A stretch of 64,000 nt of DNA from Rhodococcus koreensis (GCF_900105905.1 NZ_FNSV01000005.1:5518001-5582000); one strand, 5' to 3'; positions 35,725-45,165 are shown, counted from the stretch's first letter. A program made the numbers and translations. Notes: generated by a model not told the origin, from the sequence alone.

Positions 35725-36719
35725 GCACATCCATCTCCGCGGCCGCCCCGACCACGCTTCCGCTCGGCAAGGCCCTCAACGCCGGCCTGCGCCGCGCCCT
35801 CGAGAACGACCCGAAGGTCGTGCTCCTGGGTGAGGACATCGGCAAACTCGGCGGCGTCTTCCGCATCACCGACGGACTGCAGAAGGACTTCGGCCCCAAC
35901 CGTGTCATCGACACCCCGCTCGCCGAGTCCGGGATCATCGGCACCGCAGTCGGTCTCGCGATGCGCGGCTACCGGCCGGTGTGTGAGATCCAGTTCGACG
36001 GGTTCATCTACCCCGGCTTCGACCAGATCGTCTCGCAGGTCGCCAAACTGCACTACCGCACCGGCGGCAACGTCACGATGCCGATCACCATCCGCGTCCC
36101 GTACGGCGGCGGCATCGGCGCGATCGAGCATCACTCCGAGTCCCCGGAGGGCTATTTCGCCGCGACCGCGGGACTGCGGGTGGTCACCTGCAGCAACGCA
36201 TCCGACGCGCACACGATGATCCAGCAGGCCATCGCCTCGGACGATCCGGTGCTGTTCTTCGAGCCCAAGCGCCGCTACTGGGAGAAGGGGCAGATCGACC
36301 CGGCCGCGACGGGGCCACTGCACAAGGCCCGGGTGGTCGCCCCGGGCACCGACGTCACCGTCGTCGCGTACGGGCCGCTCGTGACGACGGCCCTGCAGGC
36401 GGCGAAGGTCGCTGCGGATGAGGGTCGTTCGGTCGAAGTGATCGATCTGCGGTCCCTCTCCCCGCTCGACGTCGACACCGTCGCCGCGTCCGTGCAGCGC
36501 ACCGGACGCCTGGTCGTCACCCACGAGGCGCCCGTGTTCCTCGGCATCGGCGCCGAAATCGCCGCCCGCATCAGCGAGCGCTGCTTCTACCACCTCGAGG
36601 CGCCGGTCGCCCGCGTCGGCGGCTTCACCGTCCCCTATCCGCCGGCGAAACTCGAACAGCACTTCCTGCCGGACGTCGACCGCATCCTCGACGCCGTCGA
36701 CCGCACCTTCACCGCGTAA
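35721..36719 (+). CDS. bkdB: Branched-chain 2-oxoacid dehydrogenase E1 beta
   Basis: 332 residues. Transketolase-type pyrimidine-binding domain with VVLLGEDIGKLGGVFRIT, VIDTPLAESGIIGTAVGLA, then a C-terminal transketolase domain (EVIDLRSLSPLDVDTVAASV). It pairs with E1 alpha as alpha2beta2. The GEDIGKLGG and HHSESPEGYF segments are those of branched-chain E1 beta. Overlaps the alpha gene by 4 bp and is 17 bp ahead of E2, so it is in the same operon. Confidence 0.93.
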   Translation: MSTSISAAAPTTLPLGKALNAGLRRALENDPKVVLLGEDIGKLGGVFRITDGLQKDFGPNRVIDTPLAESGIIGTAVGLAMRGYRPVCEIQFDGFIYPGFDQIVSQVAKLHYRTGGNVTMPITIRVPYGGGIGAIEHHSESPEGYFAATAGLRVVTCSNASDAHTMIQQAIASDDPVLFFEPKRRYWEKGQIDPAATGPLHKARVVAPGTDVTVVAYGPLVTTALQAAKVAADEGRSVEVIDLRSLSPLDVDTVAASVQRTGRLVVTHEAPVFLGIGAEIAARISERCFYHLEAPVARVGGFTVPYPPAKLEQHFLPDVDRILDAVDRTFTA

Positions 36720-36736
36720 GCATCAGGAGTTCCCCC

Positions 36737-38002
36737 GTGCCCACTGTCAAGACATTCCTGCTGCCCGACCTCGGCGAGGGCCTCACCGACGCCGAACTGC
36801 TGACCTGGCAGGTCGCGGTCGGTGACACCGTGACGCTGAACCAGAACATCGCCGAGGTCGAGACCGCGAAGGCCTCCGTCGAACTCCCATCCCCGTACGC
36901 CGGAACGGTGGTCGCGCTGCACGCGGCGGAGGGGACGACCGTCGACGTCGGCTGCCCGTTCATCGACATCGAGGTCGCCGGCGAGGAACCGAAGGTGGAC
37001 CCCGCGCCCCCGGCCGAGCGGACTCCGGTCCTCGTCGGCTACGGCGTGGCCGAGGACTCGTCCAGCAAGCGCCGCCGCAGGCACACAACCGCCGCGGTCG
37101 CTCGCGTCGACGAGGTGCCCGCCCCGCACCCGACGCGTCCGCTGGCCTCGCCGCCCGTGCGGTTCGTCGCGAAGCGACACGGGGTCGACCTCACCGCGGT
37201 GGCTGCCACCGGGGTGCACGGTGAGGTCACCAGGGATGACCTCGAACGTCATCGCACCGCCACCCCGGTGACGACGCCGACGGCCACGCCCGTGCCCGAC
37301 GCCGACGAGGAACGCATCCCGATCAAGGGCGTCCGCAAGCACACTGCGGCGGCGATGGTCCGCAGCGCGTTCACCGCCCCGCACGTCACCGAGTTCGTCA
37401 CGGTCGACGTCACCCCGACCATCGAACTGCTGGCTCAGCTACGGGACACGAAGCACTTCACCGACGTGCGCCTGACACCACTGACGTTGGTGGCCAAGGC
37501 CCTGCTCGTGGCGCTGCGCACCAACCCGACCCTGAATTCGTTCTGGGACGAAGGCGCGCAGGAGATCGTGGTCAAACGCTCCGTGAACCTCGGCATCGCG
37601 GCCGCCACGCCGCGCGGACTCATGGTGCCCAACATCAAGAACGCACACACCCTCGGTCTGCGCGACCTTGCGATCGCCCTGTCGGATCTGACGACCACCG
37701 CCAAGGAGGGGAAGACCGGACCGGCCGACCTGGCGGACGGCACCATCACGATCACCAACGTCGGTGTCTTCGGCATCGACTCGGGCACACCCATCCTCAA
37801 CCCCGGCGAGGCGGCGATCCTGTGCTTCGGGGCGATCCGCAGGCAGCCGTGGGAATACCGGGGCGAGATCGCGTTGCGGTCGGTGACGACCTTGAGCCTG
37901 TCGTTCGACCATCGACTGGTCGACGGCGAGCAGGGATCGCGATTCCTCGCCGCCATCGGCCAGATCCTGTCCGACCCGATGACGTTGATCGCGCTGAGCT
38001 GA
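36737..38002 (+). CDS. bkdC: Dihydrolipoyl acyltransferase E2 of branched-chain complex
   Basis: 421 residues, GTG start with AGGAG upstream. One N-terminal lipoyl domain with lipoylated Lys45 in VETAKASVEL, a peripheral subunit-binding domain near residues 135-170 (SPPVRFVAKRHGVDLTAVAA), and a C-terminal acetyltransferase domain with catalytic His392 and Asp396 in FDHRLVDGEQ. It carries the acyl group from E1 to CoA and forms the core of the complex. Single lipoyl domain is the normal branched-chain arrangement. Confidence 0.93.
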   Translation: MPTVKTFLLPDLGEGLTDAELLTWQVAVGDTVTLNQNIAEVETAKASVELPSPYAGTVVALHAAEGTTVDVGCPFIDIEVAGEEPKVDPAPPAERTPVLVGYGVAEDSSSKRRRRHTTAAVARVDEVPAPHPTRPLASPPVRFVAKRHGVDLTAVAATGVHGEVTRDDLERHRTATPVTTPTATPVPDADEERIPIKGVRKHTAAAMVRSAFTAPHVTEFVTVDVTPTIELLAQLRDTKHFTDVRLTPLTLVAKALLVALRTNPTLNSFWDEGAQEIVVKRSVNLGIAAATPRGLMVPNIKNAHTLGLRDLAIALSDLTTTAKEGKTGPADLADGTITITNVGVFGIDSGTPILNPGEAAILCFGAIRRQPWEYRGEIALRSVTTLSLSFDHRLVDGEQGSRFLAAIGQILSDPMTLIALS

Positions 38003-38064
38003 GCCTCCGTTCGATCCGACCTTCCGGCACGTCCGATGACGTGCCCGACCGAGGGAGATTCCCC

Positions 38065-39441
38065 ATGTCTGACCAACCCGACGTCCTGATTCTCGGCGGA
38101 GGATCCGGCGGATACGCCTGCGCCTTCCGTGCCGCGCAATTGGGCAAATCCGTCACCCTGATAGAAGAGGACAAGGTCGGCGGCACCTGCCTGCACCGCG
38201 GGTGCATTCCCACCAAGGCGCTCGTGCACGCCGCCGAGGTCGCTGACACCGTCGCCCACGCGTCGGCCCTCGGGATCGGTGCGACACTCGACGGGATCGA
38301 CCTCGACGGTGTCCACGCGTACAAGAACGCGATCGTCGAACGCCTCTACAAGGGTCTGCAGGGGTTGGTCCGCAGTCACCGGATCGAAGTGGTCCACGGC
38401 ACCGGTCGCTACGCCGGAGGCCGCACCGTCCACGTCGGTGACCGCACGATCACCGGCGCGGCACTGGTCCTCGCGACCGGTTCGGAGGTCCGGAGTCTCC
38501 CCGGACTCGAGATCGGCGGCCGAATCCTCACCAGCGACCAAGCATTGACGTTCCCCGAGCTTCCGCGGCGCGTCGTCGTGCTCGGCGGCGGTGTCATCGG
38601 CGTCGAGTTCGCCGGCATCTGGGCGTCCCTGGGCGCGGACGTCACGATCGTCGAGGCGCTGCCCCGGCTGATCGCCGCCGAGGACGAATGGGCCTCGAAG
38701 CAACTCACCCGGGCCCTGCGCAAGCGCGCCATCACGGTCATGACCGGCACCCGATTCGCGAAAGCCGTTCAGGACGAGCGGACGGTCAGCGTCACCGTGG
38801 AATCGGGCGACACGCTCGAGGCCGACCTGCTGCTCGTCGCGGTCGGCCGCGGACCCCGCACCGCGGGCCTGGGACTCACCGAGCTGGGCGTCGACGTCGA
38901 CCCCCGCGGATTCGTCACGGTCGACGATTCCCTGCGCACCTCGCAGCCGGACGTGTACGCGGTCGGCGACATCGTCGCCGGACCTCAACTCGCGCACCGC
39001 GGATTCCAGCAGGGCATCTTCGTCGCCGAGACGATCGCCGGTCTGAGCCCGACCTTGTTGGAGGACAGCGCAATTCCGCGGGTGACGTACTCGAACCCCG
39101 AGGTCGCGTCGGTCGGGCTCACCGAAGAACAGGCACGCGAACGCCACGGCGACGTCGCCACCGTCGTCTACGACCTCGCCGGCAACGGCAGAAGCCAGAT
39201 CCTCGGAACCAGCGGCGGCGTCAAACTCGTCCGCGCCGGAGCCACGGACGGACCGGTCGTCGGTATCCACATGGTCGGAGAACGCGTGGGTGAACTCATC
39301 GGCGAGGCACAATTGATCGTCAACTGGGGTGCCTACCCGAACGAGGTCGCCGCACTCGTTCACGCGCACCCCACCCAGGCCGAGGCGCTCGGCGAGGCGC
39401 ACCTCGCACTCGCGGGAACCCCGCTGCACAGCCACAGTTGA
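38065..39441 (+). CDS. lpdA: Dihydrolipoyl dehydrogenase E3
   Basis: 458 residues. N-terminal FAD motif VLILGGGSGGYACAFRAAQL, redox-active Cys pair in GGTCLHRGCIPTKALVHAAE, NAD motif VVVLGGGVIGVEFAGIWASLG, and the C-terminal interface with the catalytic His-Glu in HAHPTQAEAL. Reoxidises dihydrolipoamide of E2 with NAD+. Start at 38065 follows GAGGGAG. Fourth gene of the operon (63-bp gap). It is probably dedicated to this complex, other lpd genes serving pyruvate and 2-oxoglutarate dehydrogenases. Confidence 0.93.
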   Translation: MSDQPDVLILGGGSGGYACAFRAAQLGKSVTLIEEDKVGGTCLHRGCIPTKALVHAAEVADTVAHASALGIGATLDGIDLDGVHAYKNAIVERLYKGLQGLVRSHRIEVVHGTGRYAGGRTVHVGDRTITGAALVLATGSEVRSLPGLEIGGRILTSDQALTFPELPRRVVVLGGGVIGVEFAGIWASLGADVTIVEALPRLIAAEDEWASKQLTRALRKRAITVMTGTRFAKAVQDERTVSVTVESGDTLEADLLLVAVGRGPRTAGLGLTELGVDVDPRGFVTVDDSLRTSQPDVYAVGDIVAGPQLAHRGFQQGIFVAETIAGLSPTLLEDSAIPRVTYSNPEVASVGLTEEQARERHGDVATVVYDLAGNGRSQILGTSGGVKLVRAGATDGPVVGIHMVGERVGELIGEAQLIVNWGAYPNEVAALVHAHPTQAEALGEAHLALAGTPLHSHS

Positions 39442-39920
39442 TCGAGAGCATTCAGCTGTGTCCCTTTGGCAGGGTGGAGGAGAGGGTATGGCGTGTGACG
39501 GCATGGTGCCGCCCGCAGGCGAGGAAGAGGGGGGCTCCCCGGCCGCGGGCGGCTGTGGCCCTCCAGCCGAGGGGTGACCGGTCAGGGGGCCTCGCTGGTC
39601 CGTGGGGCCGCCGGGCCCGCGGATCAGCGTAGGTGGTGGGTACCCGATATGTGCGGGACTATTCACCGCGGGGAGCAACGATTCGTCCGGGTCGATCCTC
39701 GAAAACGACTGGGCGAGTGTCCAGTTGTAGCGGAAACCCGAAGTGCCGGCCGATCGAACCGACCGGCCGGTTATCGCGTCGCGTCCCCGTCCCACACTCG
39801 GGTGGAACGCAAGTCGGCCATCGGAGGGGACGGTCGGCGATATCCTGGGGTACAACGTCGAGAGGTGGGCAGTGTGGCATGCGTCGACCGTGTTTCGAAT
39901 GGGACGAATCGATGTAGTCG
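39442..39920. other. Intergenic gap of ~480 bp
   Basis: No gene is supported. GC-rich sequence with several short overlapping frames on both strands; no recognisable domain. Presumably holds the end of the bkd transcript and the promoter of the kinase gene. Confidence 0.4.
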
Positions 39921-42900
39921 ATGACTGATGTCGATCCGTTCGCCACCCAGCGCGACGTGTCCGGTTCGGTCACGGCGGAGTTGGCGGCGGCTGGATTCGA
40001 GGACGCTCAGGAGATCGGCCGCGGCGGATTCGGGGTCGTGTACCGCTGCACCCAGACTGCGCTCGACCGCACTGTGGCGGTGAAGGTCCTCACCGCCGAC
40101 CTCGACGAGGAGAACCGAGCCCGATTCCTGCGGGAGCAGCGTGCTGCGGGCCGGCTGACCGGTCACCCCAACATCGTCAATGTTCTCCACGCCGGCGTCA
40201 CCGAGAACGGCAGGCCCTACATCGTGATGCCGTACCAGGCGCAGGGCTCGCTCGACGAACGGATCCGCCGCCACGGGCCGCTCCCGCTGGACGAAGCGCT
40301 GCGTCTCGGGGTGAAGATGGCAGGCGCCCTGGAGACCGCCCACCGGCTCGGGATCCTCCATCGCGACGTCAAACCCGGGAACATCCTGATCACCGATTAC
40401 GGCGAGCCCGCACTCACCGACTTCGGCATCGCCCACATCGCGGGCGGGTTCGAGACCAGCGCGGGCATCGTGACGGGGTCGCCGGCGTTCACCGCCCCCG
40501 AGGTCGTGGCCGGCGAGGCCCCGAGTCCTGCCGCCGACGTCTACGGGCTCGGCGCCACCTTGTTTGCGGCAATCACCGGTCACGCGGCGTTCGAACGCCG
40601 CAGCGGTGAACAGCTGGTGGCGCAGTTCCTGAGGATCGCGTCCGAGCCGGTCCCGAACCCGCGCGAGCACGGCGTATCCGAGGAGATCAGCGCGGTCGTC
40701 GAACGTGCCATGTCGTCCGAACCCGGGGCCCGCCCGTCCGCCGTGGAACTGGGCAGGCAACTCCGCGACGCGCAACTGCGTCACGGCTTCCCGGTCGACG
40801 AGATGGCGATGTATGCGGGAACAGTTGCAGTGCAAGGCAGCACGTCAGAACCGGGCGCCGGTCCCGGAGGAGAAGGTGCGTGGAGCCGGCCTGCCGGAGC
40901 GCCGGCGGACTCGGGCCGGACAGGTGGACTCCCGCTGGAGCTGACCAGCTTCGTCGACCGCCGCACGGAACTGGCGGAGGCGACGAACTTGCTGTCGACG
41001 TCGCGGCTGGTGACGTTGACCGGGATCGGAGGGGTGGGGAAGACCCGGCTCGCCATTCGTGCTGCCACCAAGGCACAACGGAATTTCGCGGACGGCGTGA
41101 CGCTGGTGGAACTGGGTGAGCTACTGGATGATTCGCTGTTGGCGGGGGTGGTGGTTGCTGCCCTGGGGTTGCGGGGTCAGTCGACGCGACACCCCCACGA
41201 GATGCTCGTCGAGTTCCTCGCCCCGCGAGACCTGCTGCTCGTGCTGGACAACTGCGAGCAGGTGGTGGCCGCGGCCGCGAAGCTCGCCGAGATCCTGCTT
41301 CGCGCATGCCCGCAATTGCGGATTCTCGCGACGAGTCGCGAACCGCTCGGGATCGGCGGGGAGGCGGCGCTGCTGATCCCTCCGCTGCCCGTCCCGGATC
41401 CCGACCATCTCCCGAAAGGGCTGCCCCGCAACGATGCAGTCACCCTGTTCGTCGAACGCGGTGTCGCCGCCGTCCCCGGGTTCGAACTCACCGAGGACAA
41501 CAAGGTCACCATCGCCCGTATCTGTCAGCGGCTGGACGGCTTGCCGCTGCCGATCGAGTTGGCTGCGGCCCGGCTCCGTGCGATGACACCCGACCAGATC
41601 CTGCAGCGCCTGACCGATCGGTACCTGCTGCTGACCCGCGGCAGCCGGGACGCGCCCTCGCGGCAGCAGACACTGCGGATGTGCATCGACTGGAGCTACG
41701 ACCTGTGTACTCCTGTGGAACAACGGATGTGGGCGCAGCTGTCCGTGTTCGCGGGCACATTCGAACTCGAGGCGGCCGAACAGGTCTGCGACGGTGACGA
41801 CGTCGACGATCTTCTCGACACGGTGACCTTCCTCGTCGACAAGTCGATCCTGACGCGAGAGGAGTCGGGCGCCGCGGTGCGGTTCCGGATGCTCGAGACC
41901 GTGCGAGCCTACGGGCGCGAAAAGGCGCAGGAGAGTGGCGTGTACACCGAACTGCGCCGTCGGCACCGGGACTGGTGTGACCGCCTCGCGGTCGAAGCGG
42001 AATCCGAATGGATCAGCTCCCGGCAACTTCCGTTGATCGCCAAATTGTCACGGGAACTGCCGAATATCCGCGAAGCGCTGGACTTCTGCGTGTCCGACAG
42101 CCCGGGCATCGGAGTTCGGATCGCGGCCGCGTTATACCCGTACTGGCTGGCCCGGGGGCTGTTCGTCGAGGGGCGACGGTGGCTCGATCGCCTCCTTGCG
42201 CGGCAGGTCTCCGAGCCCACGATCGATCGGGCCAAGGCGCTCTACGGCGCCGCCGTGCTGGCCGGAGTGCAGGGCGACATTTCGGTGTCGGACACCCTGG
42301 CGGAGGAAGCGCGGGCGCTCGCCGCCCGGACGCCCGACCCGGAGGTGCGCGCGCACCTCGACCACGCAATCGGATACGCAGCCTTGTTCGCGGGCCGCCT
42401 CCCCGAGGGGCGCGCGCATCTCGAGAAGGCCGTCCTTGTGTTCACGGCACGCAACGACGTCTTCGAGGTGGCCGCGGTCGTGGGTCTCGGCATGATGTAC
42501 GACCTGTTGAACGACACGGAACGTGCCGTCGAATGCCACGAGCGCATCCTCGCGATCACCGAAGCTCAGGGCGAATCGGTGTACCGGTCGTATTCGATGT
42601 GGGCGCTGGCCGTCGCCGTGTGGCAGAAGGGGGAGAGAGCCCGAGCGGTGCGACTCCTCGGGCGAGCGCTCCAGGTGGATCGCCGGGTGAACGACCGGCT
42701 CAATTCCAGTGTGTGCCTGCAGGCCCTCGCGTGGATCGCCGCCGAGGAGCAGAACATGGAGCGGGCCGTCGTGTTGATGGGGGCGGCCGAGGCGCTCACC
42801 CGGTCGGTGGGCAGTTCGGCGGTGCTGGTGCCTGGACTGAGCGTGTACCAGGACGAGTGCGAACGCGCGACCCGGCAGGCGATGACCGAACCCGCGTTCG

Positions 42901-43199
42901 CCGCCGCCCGACGAAAGGGCGAGTCGCTCGGTTTCGACGCAGCCGTCGCCTACGCACTGGGCGAGCAGGTCTCGGCCTCGTCTACCTCCGCCGGCCAGTC
43001 CCCCAAACCGACGAAGCGGGAGCGTGAAGTTGCCGCCCTGATCGTCGAGGGACTGACCAACAAGGAGATCGCCGCCCGGCTCGTCATCTCGCCCCGCACC
43101 GCGCAGGGGCACGTGGAGCACCTCCTGACGAAACTGGGGTTCAACTCACGCGCGCAGATCGCGGCGTGGGTCGTGGAATCGCAGGGTGAGGGCTCCTGA
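39921..43199 (+). CDS. pknK: Ser/Thr protein kinase fused to AAA/LuxR regulator (PknK-like)
   Basis: 1,092 residues, close to mycobacterial PknK (~1,110). Kinase domain about 25-285: glycine loop IGRGGFGVVY, Lys55 in TVAVKVL, catalytic loop HRDVKPGNIL (Asp149), DFG at 167. Then an NTPase region with Walker A LTGIGGVGKTRLA (about 366-378) and RDLLLVLDNCEQV as Walker B, a TPR-like helical repeat section, and a C-terminal LuxR HTH (REREVAALIVEGLTNKEIAA). Such proteins couple phosphorylation to transcription and growth control. Cytosolic, no transmembrane segment. Monocistronic. No weak or missing catalytic residue was seen. Confidence 0.92.
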   Translation: MTDVDPFATQRDVSGSVTAELAAAGFEDAQEIGRGGFGVVYRCTQTALDRTVAVKVLTADLDEENRARFLREQRAAGRLTGHPNIVNVLHAGVTENGRPYIVMPYQAQGSLDERIRRHGPLPLDEALRLGVKMAGALETAHRLGILHRDVKPGNILITDYGEPALTDFGIAHIAGGFETSAGIVTGSPAFTAPEVVAGEAPSPAADVYGLGATLFAAITGHAAFERRSGEQLVAQFLRIASEPVPNPREHGVSEEISAVVERAMSSEPGARPSAVELGRQLRDAQLRHGFPVDEMAMYAGTVAVQGSTSEPGAGPGGEGAWSRPAGAPADSGRTGGLPLELTSFVDRRTELAEATNLLSTSRLVTLTGIGGVGKTRLAIRAATKAQRNFADGVTLVELGELLDDSLLAGVVVAALGLRGQSTRHPHEMLVEFLAPRDLLLVLDNCEQVVAAAAKLAEILLRACPQLRILATSREPLGIGGEAALLIPPLPVPDPDHLPKGLPRNDAVTLFVERGVAAVPGFELTEDNKVTIARICQRLDGLPLPIELAAARLRAMTPDQILQRLTDRYLLLTRGSRDAPSRQQTLRMCIDWSYDLCTPVEQRMWAQLSVFAGTFELEAAEQVCDGDDVDDLLDTVTFLVDKSILTREESGAAVRFRMLETVRAYGREKAQESGVYTELRRRHRDWCDRLAVEAESEWISSRQLPLIAKLSRELPNIREALDFCVSDSPGIGVRIAAALYPYWLARGLFVEGRRWLDRLLARQVSEPTIDRAKALYGAAVLAGVQGDISVSDTLAEEARALAARTPDPEVRAHLDHAIGYAALFAGRLPEGRAHLEKAVLVFTARNDVFEVAAVVGLGMMYDLLNDTERAVECHERILAITEAQGESVYRSYSMWALAVAVWQKGERARAVRLLGRALQVDRRVNDRLNSSVCLQALAWIAAEEQNMERAVVLMGAAEALTRSVGSSAVLVPGLSVYQDECERATRQAMTEPAFAAARRKGESLGFDAAVAYALGEQVSASSTSAGQSPKPTKREREVAALIVEGLTNKEIAARLVISPRTAQGHVEHLLTKLGFNSRAQIAAWVVESQGEGS

Positions 43200-43232
43200 G
43201 CTGGGCTTGTTGGGGTGTTCGGAGGCGAAATG

Positions 43233-43538
43233 CTATGCGGTCAAGGTGATGTCCACGGTGTGGATGCCGCTGGTCGTGGGCTTCACCGATGCCGTGCCGT
43301 TGCCGACCGGCGAGAGGGCCCGCACGGTCCAGTCGCCCGGTGCGACGAAGAAACGGAAGTCTCCGCTGCCGGAGGCGACGATCTCGGCGGTGAACGTGCC
43401 TGTGCCGTCGAGGAGTCGAACGAAGGCGCCACCGACAGGTTCTCCGTCGCCCGTGACGACCTTGCCGGTGATGGCCGTTTCCCTGCCGAGGTCGACGCCG
43501 GCGGGGATGGTGTGGGTTTGCGTTGATGCTGCGCTCAT
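43233..43538 (-). CDS. sseC: DUF1416 protein (SseC-like)
   Basis: 101 residues. Reads as a small beta-sandwich protein (GKVVTGDGEPVGGAFVRLLD, FRFFVAPGDWTVRALSP), the DUF1416/SseC pattern found beside thiosulfate sulfurtransferase genes throughout mycobacteria and relatives. Function unknown; genetic linkage suggests a role in sulfur transfer or assimilation. It follows the sulfurtransferase gene by 21 bp on the same strand, last in the operon. Confidence 0.85.
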   Translation of the reverse strand: MSAASTQTHTIPAGVDLGRETAITGKVVTGDGEPVGGAFVRLLDGTGTFTAEIVASGSGDFRFFVAPGDWTVRALSPVGNGTASVKPTTSGIHTVDITLTA

Positions 43539-43559
43539 GTGCTTGTTCCCCGCGGTCCG

Positions 43560-44393
43560 CTACTTGCCCAGCTCGATCGGCACGCCGACGAGCGAGCCGT
43601 ATTCGGTCCAGCTGCCGTCGTAGTTCTTGACATTCTTGTGGCCGAGCAGTTCCTTGAGGACGAACCAGGTGTGGCTGGAGCGCTCGCCGATCCGGCAGTA
43701 GGCGATGGTGTCCCGGGAGCCGTCGAGACCGGCTGCGCCGTAGATCGCGGTGAGTTCCTCGTCGGACTTGAACGTGCCGTCCTCGTTCGCCGCCTTGCTC
43801 CACGGAACGTTGAGTGCACCCGGGATGTGGCCGGGACGCTGGCTCTGCTCCTGCGGCAGGTGCGCCGGCGCGAGGATCTTGCCCGTGAACTCGTCGGGCG
43901 ATCGGACGTCGACGAGGTTCAGCACACCGATCGCGTCGACGGCCTCGTCGCGGAACGCGCGGATCGACAGGTCGGGCTCGGCCGCCCGGTAGGTGGTGGA
44001 CGGGCGGGTGACGGTGTCCTCGGAGAGGGGGCGTTGCTCGAGTTCCCACTTCTTGCGCCCGCCGTCGAGCAGCTTGACGTTGTCGTGGCCGTAGAGCTTG
44101 AAGTACCAGTAGGCGTACGCCGCGAACCAGTTGTTGTTGCCTCCGTAGAGGACGACCTCGTCGTCGTTGGCGACGCCGCGTGTCGACAGCAGATCGGAGA
44201 ACTGCTCACGGTCGAGGAAGTCACGGCGGACCTGATCTTGCAGATCCTTCTTCCAGTCGAGCTTGATGGCGCCCTCGATGTGGCCGCCGTCGTAGGCGGA
44301 CGTGTCTTCGTCGACTTCGACGAACACGATGGTGGGCGCGTTCAGATTCTGCTGAGCCCAGTCGGTGGAGACCAGGACGTCGGAGCGAGCCAT
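43560..44393 (-). CDS. cysA: Thiosulfate sulfurtransferase (rhodanese), CysA2-like
   Basis: 277 residues from the ATG at 44393, identical in length to mycobacterial CysA2 as I recall it. Two rhodanese domains; the active-site Cys233 is in AYCRIGERSSHTW. Transfers sulfane sulfur from thiosulfate to a thiophilic acceptor. The ATG is preceded by GAAGGAAAG, a good ribosome site, so independent translation is likely. However the frame is open upstream into the DUF4395 gene with no stop codon, so a fused product is also possible. Operon order: leader peptide, DUF4395, sulfurtransferase, DUF1416. Confidence 0.92.
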   Translation of the reverse strand: MARSDVLVSTDWAQQNLNAPTIVFVEVDEDTSAYDGGHIEGAIKLDWKKDLQDQVRRDFLDREQFSDLLSTRGVANDDEVVLYGGNNNWFAAYAYWYFKLYGHDNVKLLDGGRKKWELEQRPLSEDTVTRPSTTYRAAEPDLSIRAFRDEAVDAIGVLNLVDVRSPDEFTGKILAPAHLPQEQSQRPGHIPGALNVPWSKAANEDGTFKSDEELTAIYGAAGLDGSRDTIAYCRIGERSSHTWFVLKELLGHKNVKNYDGSWTEYGSLVGVPIELGK

Positions 44394-44933
44394 GTTCTTT
44401 CCTTCACTGAGAACTTGCCGGGGTTTTCCATTGGGGGTCGGGTGGTCGGCGGAGGCGGACGATCGGAATCGGGCGACCAACGGATAGATCTGGCAGCCGA
44501 GGCAGATTCCGAAGGCCGCGTTGAGGAACGCCGCGAACAGTGCGAAGCCGGTGAAGACGGCACCGACGACGGGCGCGCTCAACGCGAATCCGACCAGACC
44601 TGCCGCCGCGAAGATGAAGCCGACCAGTTGGGCGAAGCGCAGCGGCGCGGTTGGTTCACGCTCGCTCGGCGGGCTGATGTGTGGGGCGACCAGCTTTCCG
44701 AAGATCTGGCCGTACGGGCTGCGCCGCGGCCCGACGACGGCGGCGACGGCGAACACGACGGTCTGAACCGCCAGGATCACACCGGCGACGACGGTCGAGA
44801 AGGACGCCGAGAGCAGGACGGCGGCGAGAACCGCCGTAGTGATCCAGGCGGCGAACCGGGGACCGCGGACGTCGACCTGGTCGACGGCCGCGGTCGGGGT
44901 GGTGGTGGGTGTTGTTGCTGGTGTGGTGGGCAT
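44394..44933 (-). CDS. DUF4395 membrane protein, in frame with downstream rhodanese
   Basis: 180 codons from the ATG at 44933 to the Met of the sulfurtransferase. Thr/Pro-rich N terminus, then four hydrophobic segments (AAWITTAVLAAVLLSASFST, VVAGVILAVQTVVFAVAAVV, LVGFIFAAAGLVGFALSAPV, GFALFAAFLNAAFGICLGCQ), with a conserved Cys pair region FGICLGCQIYPL typical of DUF4395. No stop occurs before the sulfurtransferase ATG, so translation can continue into a 457-residue membrane-anchored fusion. In related genomes these are normally separate genes. Either the stop was lost or a readthrough/internal-start pair is used. Confidence 0.8.
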
Positions 44934-45062
44934 TGACTGTGCTCCACAGAATGTGTCGGATGGCCGAGGGAATGCGATGGAACGCGATCGAGTCGATCAC
45001 CGAAAAGGCAGGGAAGTCAGCACGTGACCGCAGGGCGAATCGAAAATGACACAGAAGCGCGG

Positions 45063-45152
45063 TCAGCGACGCCAAAGGCAACAGCAACCGCCGACGCGAC
45101 ACAGGTCGACTGTGCGGCGACGGGTGAGCAGCAGCTCGCGGCAGGTCTGCAC
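45063..45152 (-). CDS. Cysteine-rich leader peptide of sulfurtransferase operon
   Basis: 29-codon frame starting GTG at 45152. It contains LLLTRRRTVDLCRVGG and then three consecutive Cys codons (five Cys in total) near the end. This matches the actinobacterial 'LTRRR..VDL.R' leader peptides placed ahead of sulfur-assimilation genes. TAGAAT at 45165-45160 is a -10 box seven bases from the GTG, so the message is probably leaderless with transcription starting at the GTG. Leaderless poly-Cys ORFs in mycobacteria act as cysteine-responsive attenuators of this kind of operon. It ends 129 nt upstream of the DUF4395 start. Confidence 0.82.
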   Translation of the reverse strand: MQTCRELLLTRRRTVDLCRVGGCCCLWRR

Positions 45153-45165
45153 CCGCCAAATTCTA
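45153..45165 (-). promoter_or_regulatory. -10 box of leaderless leader-peptide transcript
   Basis: On the minus strand TAGAAT is followed by seven bases and then the GTG of the leader ORF. That spacing puts the transcription start on the G of the start codon. No clear -35 is visible. Confidence 0.6.

Noticed and set aside
37435..39855. 806-codon minus-strand frame across E2 and E3
   Set aside because: Spans two well-supported genes on the other strand; open only because of high GC.
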